Origin: JAPSGB01 sp963775185
GTDB taxonomy: Bacteria > Myxococcota_A > Polyangia > Polyangiales > Polyangiaceae
NCBI GenBank assembly: GCA_963775185.1
Contig: CAVZIE010000031.1
Location: 930,001 to 994,000, forward strand
Length of the DNA: 64,000 nt
Direction: 5' to 3'
The position numbers and the translations under genes are program-made. The notes beneath the pieces were generated by a model. That model searched no databases. It saw only the letters and a program-made list of their open reading frames with translations, and was not told the origin of the DNA. Shown one piece after another: positions 1 to 10,391 of this stretch; the stretch's first letter is position 1, and each line of letters begins with the position of its first letter.

Positions 1-482
1 CGAAGCGGGGCGCTTCCGCGAGGATCTCGTACTACCGCCTCAACGTGATCGCCGTCACCGCGCCGCCGCTGCGCTCGCGACGCGAGGACATTCCGCTGCT
101 CGTCGACCACTTCATCGGCGTGTACTGTCGGAAGAACGGTCGGGCGCGGCTGGGCGTGCCGCGCGAGGTGTTGACGAAGCTGATGGACTACTCGTGGCCG
201 GGCAACGTTCGCGAGCTGGAGAACGTGGTCGAGCGCGCGGCCGTGCTGTGCCGGTCGGACACCCTCCGGATCGACGATCTGCCCGACGCCGTCGCCCAGG
301 CGAGCAGCCCGACGCCCTCTGCGTTGACGTTTCCCATCGGGACGCCCCTCGAGGAGGTCGAGCACCGGCTAATCCGCGAGACGCTGGCGCACACTTCCGG
401 GGACAAGTCGCTGGCCGCCCAACTGCTCGGGATCTCGACCCGCACCATCTACCGCAAGCTCGGCGAGCAAGAAGCCGGGTGA
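1..482 (+). CDS. Sigma-54-dependent transcriptional activator, C-terminal part (5' end outside window)
   Basis: This is the end of an NtrC-family activator that drives sigma-54 RNA polymerase. Visible are the tail of the AAA+ domain (FREDLYYRLNV, then PPLRSRREDIPLL), the sensor-II/linker block YSWPGNVRELENVVERA, and a Fis-type helix-turn-helix near the end (SLAAQLLGISTRTIYRKL). The receiver domain, Walker motifs and GAFTGA loop lie upstream of the window. The frame is broken near the edge: GAG GAT CTC g TAC TAC CGC carries one extra g at 29, and removing it restores the invariant EDLYYRLNV. The gene ends about 160 bp before a sigma-54 promoter for gspC, so it is the obvious candidate regulator of the secretion operon. 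The family assignment is secure; the regulatory target is inferred. Confidence 0.9.
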   Translation, partial: KRGASARISYYRLNVIAVTAPPLRSRREDIPLLVDHFIGVYCRKNGRARLGVPREVLTKLMDYSWPGNVRELENVVERAAVLCRSDTLRIDDLPDAVAQASSPTPSALTFPIGTPLEEVEHRLIRETLAHTSGDKSLAAQLLGISTRTIYRKLGEQEAG

Positions 483-524
483 CGCCGCGCTCCGGCTCCG
501 GCCCGGGGGCCACCGTTCAGCGGC

Positions 525-554
525 TTGTCAGTTTGTCACACTGAGCGTCTGTGA
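525..554 (+). promoter_or_regulatory. Possible activator-binding site upstream of gspC
   Basis: Two direct copies of TTGTCA (525-530 and 533-538) run into a short inverted repeat, TCACA-N9-TGTGA (536-554). The block lies about 90-120 bp upstream of the sigma-54 promoter, the usual distance for an enhancer bound by an NtrC-type activator. The arms are short, so this is suggestive only. Confidence 0.3.
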
Positions 555-635
555 GGGCTCGGGTTTGCCAGCTTGGCGTTCGGGGCCCTCGCCAAGCACT
601 GGAAAGTCACAGGATTTCGCGGCGTTCTTTATTCA

Positions 636-664
636 TTGACCCCTGGCACGGCTCTCGCTTTATA
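636..664 (+). promoter_or_regulatory. Sigma-70-type promoter before gspC
   Basis: A -35 box TTGACC (636-641) and a -10 box TTTATA (659-664) are separated by exactly 17 bp. The expected start point is near 671, giving a leader of only about 7 nt before the GTG at 678. It overlaps a sigma-54 promoter, so the two polymerase forms would compete. Confidence 0.55.
644..659 (+). promoter_or_regulatory. Sigma-54 promoter (-24/-12) before gspC
   Basis: The sequence TGGCACG-GCTC-TCGCT matches the sigma-54 consensus TGGCACG-N4-TTGCW with one mismatch. The diagnostic GG (645-646) and GC (657-658) are exactly 10 nt apart. A sigma-54 activator gene ends just upstream, which strengthens the call. Predicted start is near 669-671. 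Confidence 0.6.
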
Positions 665-677
665 CCCATCCGGACTC

Positions 678-1664
678 GTGGCTATCGACGCTCTATTCAA
701 GCGCTGGTTTGTGCTGGTGACGCTCGGACTCGTCGCCGTGGCGGCGTACTTCCAGGCGTCCGGCGCGACGCAGCTGCTCGGCTCCGCGTTCGGTGTCGAC
801 GAGAGCATGCTCCGCGCGCCGCCGGCCGCGCCGCCCGGTCCCAACCCGATGGCCGCCGCCGGGGACGACAAGAGCGCCGAGGCGATCCTCGATCGCAATC
901 CGTTCGACTCGGTGACCGGGCCGCTCACCGGCGCCCAGAGCATCCCGGTGCCCGACTCGTCGTCCGCGCCGGACACGTCCGATCCGCTGTCGGCTCCGGC
1001 CTGCGACGGGCTGCGGGTGGCGATCGTCACGGAGTCGCCGGACCCGAGCTGGTCGCTCGCCGCGATCCAGGGCCCCGGCGAGGCGACGCCGAGTATCCGG
1101 CGCGTCGGCGACAAGGTCGGGACCACCGAGATCGCGTACATCGGCTACAACCCCGAGAAGCAGAGTCCGTCGGTCTGGGCGACCACCGGCTCGTCGCTGT
1201 GCCAGGCGTTGCTGTTCACGACGCAGCCGGCGCCGACCGCCGCCAAGCCGGTCGCGGCGCCCGGCCAGCCGCCGGGACGTCACATTCCCGGCGGTCCCGC
1301 CACGGTGCCGGCGGACATCGCGTCGCACATCCAGAAGGTCAGCGACACCGAGTTCAACGTCGATCGCGGCGTCGTGGACAAGATCCTGGAGAACCAGGCG
1401 GAGCTGATGCGTTCGGCGCGCATCGTGCCGGAGCAGCAGAACGGCAAGGTCGTCGGAATCCGCCTGTTCGGGATCCGGCCCGACACGCTGCTGGGCACGC
1501 TGGGCTTCCAGAACGGCGATCGCCTCGAAGCCATCAACGGCTTCAACATGAGCAGCCCCGAGAAAGCCCTCGAGGCTTACGCGCGGCTCCGCACCGCCTC
1601 CAATCTCAACGTGAAGATCAACCGCCGTGGCCAGTCCACGGGCATCGACTTCCACATCAAGTAG
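678..1664 (+). CDS. gspC: Type II secretion inner-membrane protein GspC
   Basis: GspC links the inner-membrane platform of the type II secretion system to the secretin. The protein (328 aa) has one N-terminal membrane segment (FVLVTLGLVAVAAYF), a proline-rich linker, an HR-like region and a C-terminal PDZ-like domain (GIRPDTLLGTLGFQNGDRLEAINGF). I chose the GTG at 678 because it follows the promoter by a few bases and directly precedes the membrane segment; the frame is open further upstream, but that stretch is not protein-like. It opens the gsp operon and ends 5 nt before gspD. Confidence 0.85.
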   Translation: MAIDALFKRWFVLVTLGLVAVAAYFQASGATQLLGSAFGVDESMLRAPPAAPPGPNPMAAAGDDKSAEAILDRNPFDSVTGPLTGAQSIPVPDSSSAPDTSDPLSAPACDGLRVAIVTESPDPSWSLAAIQGPGEATPSIRRVGDKVGTTEIAYIGYNPEKQSPSVWATTGSSLCQALLFTTQPAPTAAKPVAAPGQPPGRHIPGGPATVPADIASHIQKVSDTEFNVDRGVVDKILENQAELMRSARIVPEQQNGKVVGIRLFGIRPDTLLGTLGFQNGDRLEAINGFNMSSPEKALEAYARLRTASNLNVKINRRGQSTGIDFHIK

Positions 1665-1669
1665 TGCGC

Positions 1670-4240
1670 ATGAATCTCCTACGTACGCCGCTGTGGTCCG
1701 CCGTGCCGGCCCTGCTGCTCTTGTCCAGCCCTGCCATCGCACAGGCGCCGCCGATTCGCGCGCAGCGTCCGCATCTGCAGACCGCGCCCCAACGCGCTGC
1801 CGCGCCGGCTGCGCCCGGCAAGGGCAAGATCCCCACGGTGCCCAAGCGCCCCGCGCCAGGAGCGCCGGCGCAGGGGCCGACGTCGCCGCCGCCGCTGGTT
1901 CCGGGGACGACGGACACCGCGCCGCCCACCAGCATGGAAGCGATCGCGAAAGCGGTGGAGACGCCGTATCGGCCGAAGCCCGCGGGCTTCCGCGTGAAGT
2001 TCAATCTGCAAGACGCGGATCTCGCCGAGCTCGTCAATCACATCAGCGGAATGACGGGCAAGCGTTTCATCTACGGTCCCAAGGTCCGGCAGATCAAGGC
2101 GACCGTCGTGTCGCCCACGCCGGTCACGCTCGAGGAGGCGTACCAGGCGTTCCTGTCGATTCTCGAAGCGAACGGCATGACCGTGGTGCCCCACGGTCGG
2201 TTCCTGAAGATCGTCGACAGCGGCGGGATCGTCACCGCCCCGACGCCGGTGTACTCGCGCGGCGCGCCGGTGCCGGACACGGACCGGTACATCACGCGTC
2301 TCTACCGCCTGAAGAACGTGTCCGCCGACGAGATCGCGCAGCTGCTCGGCAAGTTCAAGAGCAAGGAAGGCGACATCTCGGTCTACGCGCCCGGCCAGCT
2401 GCTGATCATCACGGATACCGGCTCGAACATCCGCCGCATGATTCGCATCATCGAGGAAGTCGACGTCGGCGGCGCCGGCAACAAGATGTGGATCGAGCCG
2501 GTGCACTACGGCGCGGCGGCCGACATGGCGAAGCGCATCAACGACCTCTTCGATCTGAACGGCGCTCCGGGCCAGGGCGGCAAGGGCGCGGGCGGCACGG
2601 GCGGTCTGGCCAAGGTCGTCGCCGACGACCAGACCAACTCCCTGATCGTGGTCGGCACGGAGGACTCGTACCTGAAGCTGCTCGAGCTGATGAAGCGCCT
2701 GGATTCGCAGCCGGCTGCCGACGGCAAGGTGCACGTCCTGCCGCTGCAGAACGCCGTCGCCGACGAGCTCGCGCAGACACTGACCCAGATGCTGACGGGC
2801 GCTGCGGCCGGCAAGCGAGGCCAGCCCGGCCAGCCCGGTGGCTCGCCGGACCTGTTCGAGGGCGAGGTGCGCGTCACCGCCGACAAGGCCACGAACGCGC
2901 TGATCATCACCTCCTCCGGTCGCGACTACGCGCAGATGCGACTCGTCATCGACGAGCTCGACATGCGTCGCCGGCAGGTGTTCATCGAGGCGGTGATCAT
3001 GGATGTGGGCGTCGACCACTCCACGACGCTCGGCACGTCGTTCCACGCCGGCACGCAGGCGAACCTCGGCGGTGGCGGGGACTCGCTCTTCCTGGGCGGG
3101 TTCCAGGCCAGCAACTCCGCGTCGTTTCCGCTGAACCAGGACGCGCTCCAGGGTGCCGCGCTCGGCGTGCGCGGTCCGGATCTGCCCGGCACCTCGAACC
3201 TGCTCGGGACGGGGCTCAGCATTCCGGCCTTCGGCGTCGTGCTCAACGCCATCGCGAGCAACAGCGACTCGAACGTGCTGGCCACACCGCACATCATCGC
3301 TACCGACAACACGCCCGCCGAGATCAACGTCGGCGAGAACATCCCGCTGCAGCAGAACGTCGGCGGCAGCTCGCTGGGCGGCCTGAGCTCGCTCGCCGGG
3401 TTGGCCGGTGGAGCCAACGCGGGCGGGCTCGGCGCACTGGGCGCGCTGGGTGGCCTCGGCGGCCTCGGCTTCGGCGGCTACAACGCGCCGCGCCAGGACG
3501 TCGGCACCAAGATCAAGGTTACGCCACACGTCAACTCCTCGAACCAGGTGCGACTCGAGATCGAAGAGGAGATCAGCAACCCCGGCGCCGCCGTCGGTGC
3601 GCTCGGCGCCGTGCCGATCACCAAGCGCACGGCCAAGACGACGGTCGTGGTGGACGATCAGCAGACGGTGGTGATCGGCGGCTTGATGCGCGATTCGGTC
3701 GTGAAGACGCGCACCAAGGTTCCGGTACTCGGAGACCTGCCCGTGCTCGGCTTCTTGTTCCGCAAGACGACCAACGAGACGCGCAAGTCGAACCTCCTGC
3801 TCGTGCTCACGCCGTACGTGATCCAGAGCCAGAACGACCTGCGCAAGATCTTCGAGCGCAAGATGGAGGAGCGTCAGGAGTTCCTCGACCGCTACTTCGT
3901 GTTCGAGGGCAGTGAATGGGAGCCGCCCAAGGACTGGTCCCGTACCAACGGTCTGGTGGAGGACATCCGCCAGGCGTACTTCAAGGTCGCGGAGCGCCAG
4001 CGACTGGAGGACGAGAGTCAGCCGAAGCAGAAGCTCGAGCACGCGCCGACCGAGCCGATCGACCTGCCTTCCGAGGTCAAGCCCGGCGGCGGCGGCGTAG
4101 CGCCGCAGCCCGCGGCCGTGCCGCGCCCGCGGCGCATCCGCACGCCGAGGCCCGCGCCGAATCGACGGCGCGGCGAGCTGGACGCGCCGATCCGCATCAA
4201 CCCCATCGCCCGAAGCGTGAGCGTGGACCGGGTGGAATAG
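1670..4240 (+). CDS. gspD: Type II secretion secretin GspD
   Basis: GspD forms the outer-membrane channel through which folded proteins leave the periplasm. The 856-aa protein has a signal peptide ending SSPAIAQA, a Pro-rich stretch, an N0 domain (about 105-175), three N1-N3 repeats with glycine-rich loops, and the secretin core with the VPVLGDLPVLGFLF signature and the LLLVLTPYVI strand. About 130 residues follow the core as a charged Pro/Arg-rich tail, where a pilotin might bind. This large gene contains no frame disruption, unlike gspF, gspG and gspK in the same operon. Confidence 0.95.
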   Translation: MNLLRTPLWSAVPALLLLSSPAIAQAPPIRAQRPHLQTAPQRAAAPAAPGKGKIPTVPKRPAPGAPAQGPTSPPPLVPGTTDTAPPTSMEAIAKAVETPYRPKPAGFRVKFNLQDADLAELVNHISGMTGKRFIYGPKVRQIKATVVSPTPVTLEEAYQAFLSILEANGMTVVPHGRFLKIVDSGGIVTAPTPVYSRGAPVPDTDRYITRLYRLKNVSADEIAQLLGKFKSKEGDISVYAPGQLLIITDTGSNIRRMIRIIEEVDVGGAGNKMWIEPVHYGAAADMAKRINDLFDLNGAPGQGGKGAGGTGGLAKVVADDQTNSLIVVGTEDSYLKLLELMKRLDSQPAADGKVHVLPLQNAVADELAQTLTQMLTGAAAGKRGQPGQPGGSPDLFEGEVRVTADKATNALIITSSGRDYAQMRLVIDELDMRRRQVFIEAVIMDVGVDHSTTLGTSFHAGTQANLGGGGDSLFLGGFQASNSASFPLNQDALQGAALGVRGPDLPGTSNLLGTGLSIPAFGVVLNAIASNSDSNVLATPHIIATDNTPAEINVGENIPLQQNVGGSSLGGLSSLAGLAGGANAGGLGALGALGGLGGLGFGGYNAPRQDVGTKIKVTPHVNSSNQVRLEIEEEISNPGAAVGALGAVPITKRTAKTTVVVDDQQTVVIGGLMRDSVVKTRTKVPVLGDLPVLGFLFRKTTNETRKSNLLLVLTPYVIQSQNDLRKIFERKMEERQEFLDRYFVFEGSEWEPPKDWSRTNGLVEDIRQAYFKVAERQRLEDESQPKQKLEHAPTEPIDLPSEVKPGGGGVAPQPAAVPRPRRIRTPRPAPNRRRGELDAPIRINPIARSVSVDRVE

Positions 4241-4244
4241 CGCG

Positions 4245-6014
<1,770 letters not shown>

Positions 6015-6022
6015 GACCTGCC

Positions 6023-7251
6023 ATGGCCGTCTACGAGTTCCGCGGTATCCAGATCGATACCGGCAAGTCCGTGAAGGGCTACCGGGACGCGGACAACGCC
6101 AAGGCGCTGCGCGCGTTGCTGCGACGCGACGGCGTCCTGCTCACGCTCGCGACCGAGGAAGACGAGCGCAAGAAGAAGGCGCGACGCGACATCGATCTCT
6201 TCGCGATCTTCCGCCGTGTCGCCGCGGCGGACGTCGCCGTCATGACCCGGCAGCTCGCCACGCTGGTCCGCGCCGGCGTGCCGCTGGTCGATTCGGTGGC
6301 CGCCCTCACCGAGCAGGTCGAGAAGGAGGCGCTGGTGCGCGTCTTGACCAGCGTCCGCGAGAGCCTCAACGAGGGCACCAGCCTTCGCCAAGAGCCTCGA
6401 GGTGCATCCGCGCGTGTTCCCGCCGCTGTACGTCAACATGGTGGCGGCGGGCGAAGCGTCGGGCACGCTCGAGAGCGTGCTCGAGCGCCTGGCGGACTTC
6501 ATGGAGGGCCAGGCGCGGCTCAAGGGCAAGGTCGTCGCCGCGCTGGCCTATCCGGTGCTCATGACGATCATCGGATCGGTGCTGGTGAGCGTGCTGATGA
6601 TCGCCGTCGTGCCGAAGGTGACCAGCATCTTCGACAACCTCGGCCAAGCGCTCCCCTGGTACACGCGCCTGCTCATCTTCGTGTCCCACGTCCTCGGCAG
6701 CTACTGGTGGCTGATCCTGGCGTTGCTGGCCCTCGGCTCCTTCCTGTTCCGCCGCTGGCACCGGACGACAGAGGGGCGTCTGAAGTGGGACGCGCTGATG
6801 ATCAGGATGCCGATCTTCGGGCGGCTGAACCTGCTGGTGGCGGTTGCACGCTTCTCGCGCACGCTCTCCACGCTGCTCGCCAGCGGCGTTCCGCTGCTGA
6901 AGGCGATGGAGATCGGCCGGAACGTGCTGCAGAACGCCCGCCTGGAGACGGTCATCGGCGAGGCTATCGGCTCGATCCGCGAGGGCGAGAGCATCGCCGA
7001 GCCGCTCAAGCGCAGCGGACAGTTCCCGCCGATGGTGACGCACATGATCGCCGTCGGCGAGCGCAGCGGTCAGCTCGAGGCCATGCTCGAGAACGTCAGC
7101 CGCGCCTACGAGGCCGACGTCGAGACCCGCGTCGCGGCCCTCACCAGCCTGCTCGAACCGCTCATGATCGTCGATCCTCGGTGGCATCGTCGGCTTCATC
7201 GCGCTCAGCATCCTGATGCCGCTGATCCAGATGAATGCGTTGGTGAAATGA
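6023..7251 (+). CDS. gspF: Type II secretion platform protein GspF (two +1 frame breaks)
   Basis: GspF is the polytopic inner-membrane protein on which GspE acts. Read with two single-base skips it gives 408 aa with two T2SSF domains and three membrane segments, the normal size. The first break is at 6384-6385, where ACC AGC CTT CGC should read AGC CTC GCC AAG and restores SLAKSLEVHPRVFPPLYVN. The second is at 7173, where ATC GTC g ATC CTC restores MIVILGGIVGFIALSILMPL. Without both skips no full GspF is made. Its stop overlaps the next start (ATGA). Confidence 0.88.
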
Positions 7252-7664
7252 TGCGACGGCGGAGGGCGGCAGAGGAGCGCATCTTCTTCCCGTGGGAGAG
7301 CCGCGGGGGAGTGCGCTACTGGCTCGGCCTGGGGCGCGTGCGCTCGGTGCTGCTGGGCCTCGCCGTCGTCGGCTTCATCGCGCTGATCGGTGTGCGCGAG
7401 CGTCGCCAGGCCGGAATCCGCCAGACGCGCGCGACGTTGCTCGACGTACGCCACGCCGTGAACCGCTTCATGGCCGGCCACGACGGCGGCTGCCCGGAGA
7501 GCCTGGCGGTCGCGGCCGCATATGCAAACCTCAAGGAGGCGCCGCGCGATGCGTGGGGCCATCCGCTTCGCCTGATCTGCCCCGGACGCCGCGACGGCTC
7601 GCGCTACGAGCTGATGAGCGACGGTCCCGACGGCAAGCCAGGCGGACTTGACCGTATCGAATGA
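7248..7664 (+). CDS. GspG-like protein without a prepilin signature
   Basis: A 138-aa protein lies between gspF and gspG. It has an Arg-rich start, one hydrophobic segment (VLLGLAVVGFIALIGV) and a C-terminal block resembling the major pseudopilin end (DAWGHPLRLICPGRRDGSRYELMSDGPDGKPGG). The Gly-Phe-x-x-x-Glu cleavage motif of pseudopilins is missing; the segment before the helix reads RVRSVL. It may be an uncleaved pseudopilin relative or assembly factor. It overlaps the gspF stop by 4 nt, so translation is probably coupled. Confidence 0.75.
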   Translation: MMRRRRAAEERIFFPWESRGGVRYWLGLGRVRSVLLGLAVVGFIALIGVRERRQAGIRQTRATLLDVRHAVNRFMAGHDGGCPESLAVAAAYANLKEAPRDAWGHPLRLICPGRRDGSRYELMSDGPDGKPGGLDRIE

Positions 7665-7674
7665 CGAGGAGCCC

Positions 7675-8134
7675 ATGAACCAGACTGATGCATTTTCCAC
7701 GCTCATCGCCGCCTTGCGCGCGCGGTTCCGCGCCGGACCGACATCCCGGAAGAAGCTGCGCGGCGTCACCCTCGTCGAGGTGCTGATCGTCGTCGCGATC
7801 ATCGCCATGGTCGCCGGCGGCGTGACGGTGTTCGCGCTGCCGCGCTACCGCGAGTCGCAGATCAAGCTGGCCGGAACCGGCGCGCAGACGATTCGCGGCG
7901 CGGTCCAGAACTGGCAGACGACGAGCAACGAGACGACCTGCCCGAGCATGAGCCAGCTGGTGCAGGAGAAGTACCTCGATCCCGGCGCCAGCACGAGCGA
8001 CCCGTGGGGCCAGCCGTACGCCCTCACGTGCACCGAGGACGAGGTGATCGTCACCTCCAGCGGGCCGGACAAGAAGAAGGGCACGCAAGACGACATCCGC
8101 GTGCCCAAGAACGCCGCGCCCGGACGAGGAATAG
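7675..8134 (+). CDS. gspG: Major pseudopilin GspG (probable +1 frame break before the stop)
   Basis: GspG builds the shaft of the pseudopilus. After a long basic leader (about 31 aa; usual leaders are shorter) comes the cleavage site and helix G-VTLVEVLIVVAIIAMV, then the DPWGQPYALTC and SSGPDKKKGTQDDI blocks. GAGGAG lies 3 nt before the ATG. In the zero frame no stop appears after the domain and the frame runs on into gspI at 9678. Skipping one g at 8128 (GGA CGA g GAA TAG) ends the protein at 152 aa, the expected size. A copy of the dispersed element encodes RFRAGP in the leader. Confidence 0.8.
7726..7745 (+). repeat. Dispersed palindromic element, copy 1 (inside gspG leader)
   Basis: One mismatch to the consensus TTCCGCGCCGGACCGGCATC. 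It is translated as part of the GspG leader peptide. Confidence 0.75.
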
Positions 8135-8226
8135 GCAGCGGGAATGTCTGGACGGAGGATCGCGGAGGTCGAAGCGGGCGCCAAGCAGGCGCCGGGCTGC
8201 GTCCTGCCTGGCGGTTCTCTGTCGGG

Positions 8227-8246
8227 GATGCCGGTCCGGCGCGGAA
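8227..8246 (-). repeat. Dispersed palindromic element, copy 2 (over gspH start)
   Basis: Exact copy of the consensus in reverse orientation. Its ATG (8228) is the most plausible gspH start, encoding MPVRRG. Confidence 0.85.
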
Positions 8247-8944
8247 AGGCCGCGGAGCGCGGGCTCACGCTGGTCGAGATCCTGGTCGTGATCGCGCTGA
8301 TCGCGCTGTTGAGCGGCGCGATCGTCTACGGGTCCGGCATGTTCGCGAGCAGCCGCGAGCGCGCGGCGGCGATGTTGATCATGGGCGGCGTGCGCGTCGG
8401 CCTGACGCGGGCCAACGCGACCGGCAACCCGGTGCGGATGGTGTTCGATCTCGACAACAACCGCGTCATGCTCGAGGAGACGACCAGCCCGATGCTGCGC
8501 GTCAAGGAGGAGGGCGAGAGCACGGGCGCCGGCGCCGAGCCCAAGACGGAGGCCGAGAAGCAGGCACGCGCGGACGCCGAACGCATCATGGAAGGGCCGC
8601 GCGTGCCGCGTCCGACGTTCAAGCCGGTGAAGCAATTCGGCTTCGACTCCGACGATCCGGCCAAGGGCAGGTCGCTCGGGAAGGACATCCGTTTCATCGA
8701 GGTGCAGACCGAGCACGACGGCCAGCCGCGCAAGGACGGTCGCGCCTACCTGTACTTCTGGCCCGGCGGCGGGACGGAGCGAGCCGTCGTCCAGATCCAG
8801 CGCAGCGACAACGACGAGGGGCTCACAGTGATGGTCAGCCCGCTCACCGGGCGCCCGCGCATCAAGCGCGGTCAGGTCGATCTGGAAGAGCCGCGCAACG
8901 ACGGCGACTTCGACGAGCGCAAGGGCGCGGAGGACACGCCGTGA
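8228..8944 (+). CDS. gspH: Minor pseudopilin GspH
   Basis: GspH is a minor pseudopilin at the tip complex of the type II pseudopilus. From the ATG at 8228 the leader is 12 aa (MPVRRGKAAERG), followed by LTLVEILVVIALIALLSGAIV and a globular domain of about 200 aa. An in-frame ATG at 8144 would give an implausibly long leader. The chosen start lies inside a copy of the dispersed 20-bp element, and no clear ribosome-binding site precedes it. The stop overlaps the GTG of gspI (GTGA). Confidence 0.82.
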   Translation: MPVRRGKAAERGLTLVEILVVIALIALLSGAIVYGSGMFASSRERAAAMLIMGGVRVGLTRANATGNPVRMVFDLDNNRVMLEETTSPMLRVKEEGESTGAGAEPKTEAEKQARADAERIMEGPRVPRPTFKPVKQFGFDSDDPAKGRSLGKDIRFIEVQTEHDGQPRKDGRAYLYFWPGGGTERAVVQIQRSDNDEGLTVMVSPLTGRPRIKRGQVDLEEPRNDGDFDERKGAEDTP

Positions 8945-9678
8945 CGCCGCGGACCCGGCGTGGCTTCACGCTGCTCGAGGTGCTGGTCGCCGTGGCGATC
9001 CTGGGCCTCGGGCTCACGGTGATCCTGAGCTCGCAGGTCGGCCTCTTCGGCAGCTCGCAGCGCTCGGCGAACCTGGCGCTCGCGACGAACCTCGCGCGAT
9101 GCCGCATGGGCGAGGTCGAAGTCAAGCTCATGAAGGAGGGCTATCCGCTCGCCGACGAGAGCGACGAAGGACAGTGCTGCGAGGACGAGACGGACAAGGA
9201 CTACACGTGCGCGTGGAAGATCGAGCGCGTCCAGCTGCCCGAGCCGGCCAGTCTGGACGCGAACCCGGCCGGCGACGGCGGCCTCGACCTCTCCACGCCC
9301 AACGCCGGGCTACCGAGCGGGGGCCCGGCCGCCGGCGGCAGTCTTGGCCCGATGGGCGCGCTCGCATCCGTGCAGCAGAGCAACGGCGCCGTCCTAGGCG
9401 ACGGCGGGGTCGGCGGACTGGCGAATCTGATGAGCGCGGCGTCGGCCGGCGGCACGCAGGGCATGGCGCCGATGCTGATGAGCATGGTGTACCCCGATCT
9501 CAAGCCCATGCTCGAGGCCAGCATCCGCAAGGTGACGGTCACGGTCAAGTGGCGTGAAGGGCGCGCCAAGCGCACGCTGGACGTGCAGCAGTACCTGACC
9601 AACCCGCTCCAGGGTGGCTTCGACCCGACCACGGGCGCCCAGATGGAACAGCTCCAGAACCAGATGGCGAACCCATGA
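8941..9678 (+). CDS. gspI: Minor pseudopilin GspI with an enlarged loop
   Basis: The protein starts TPRTRRG-FTLLEVLVAVAILGLGL, a textbook prepilin signal. At 245 aa it is about twice the usual GspI length. The extra mass is a Gly/Pro/Ser/Met-rich insertion (about residues 100-185) before the conserved C-terminal strand VTVTVKWREGRAKRTLDV. A CC and a second cysteine (GQCCEDETDKDYTC) sit before the insertion and could form a disulfide. Start and stop overlap gspH and gspJ. Confidence 0.88.
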   Translation: MTPRTRRGFTLLEVLVAVAILGLGLTVILSSQVGLFGSSQRSANLALATNLARCRMGEVEVKLMKEGYPLADESDEGQCCEDETDKDYTCAWKIERVQLPEPASLDANPAGDGGLDLSTPNAGLPSGGPAAGGSLGPMGALASVQQSNGAVLGDGGVGGLANLMSAASAGGTQGMAPMLMSMVYPDLKPMLEASIRKVTVTVKWREGRAKRTLDVQQYLTNPLQGGFDPTTGAQMEQLQNQMANP

Positions 9679-10391
9679 GGCCCGGCTCCCGCACCCGTTC
9701 CGCCGGCTTCACGCTGATCGAGCTGCTGGTGGCGATCGCGATTCTCGCGATGATTTCCATGCTGATCTACGGCGCGTTCTCCGGGCTGAAGCGCAGCAAG
9801 GAAGGGGTCGAGCGCATCAGCGATCGCTACCGCGAAGGGCGCCTCGCGCTGGACCGCATCAATCGCGAGCTGCAGAGCGCGTATCTATCCGACCACGTGC
9901 CGATCAACGCCGCGCTCGCCACGCAGACGACTGCGTTCATCGGCCATCCCGGCACACCCGCCGATCGCGTGGACTTCGACTCCTTCTCCAACCGTCGTCT
10001 CGATCGCGACTCGCACACGTCGGATCAGTGCGAGATCTCGTATTTCGGCTCGCAGAATCCGGATCAACCCGGCGTGGTGGATCTCGTGAGGCGCTTCTCG
10101 CCGACGCTGGATCTGAAGCCGGACAAGGGCGGGCGCGTCGACGTGCTCGCGACCGATATCGACCTGTTCGATCTCAAGTTCCTCGACCCGCAAACCGGCG
10201 AGTGGGTCGAGGAGTGGGACACGACCCAGGGCGCCACAGGGCAACCGAACCGCCTCCCGCTCCAGGTGCGCGTGCTGTTGGTCCTGAACGGCGGCCGGCG
10301 CAAGTCGGCCGATCGAGCCCGGGACACGATCCGCTTCGTCACCAAGATCGACCTCCCTATCGAGCATCCGCTCACGTTCGCGGTCCAATGA
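9675..10391 (+). CDS. gspJ: Minor pseudopilin GspJ
   Basis: GspJ is a tip-complex pseudopilin. The 238-aa protein begins MRPGSRTRSAG-FTLIELLVAIAILAMISML, with a typical cleavage site and Glu5, and continues with a globular domain rich in Asp. It overlaps gspI and gspK by ATGA, which implies translational coupling through H-I-J-K. Confidence 0.92.
   Translation: MRPGSRTRSAGFTLIELLVAIAILAMISMLIYGAFSGLKRSKEGVERISDRYREGRLALDRINRELQSAYLSDHVPINAALATQTTAFIGHPGTPADRVDFDSFSNRRLDRDSHTSDQCEISYFGSQNPDQPGVVDLVRRFSPTLDLKPDKGGRVDVLATDIDLFDLKFLDPQTGEWVEEWDTTQGATGQPNRLPLQVRVLLVLNGGRRKSADRARDTIRFVTKIDLPIEHPLTFAVQ

Noticed and set aside
7675..9678. A GspG-GspI fusion protein, since the frame is open throughout
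   Set aside because: The middle part is gspH read in the wrong frame. A GspI start with a perfect prepilin signal exists at 8941, and GspG has its usual length with one base skipped.
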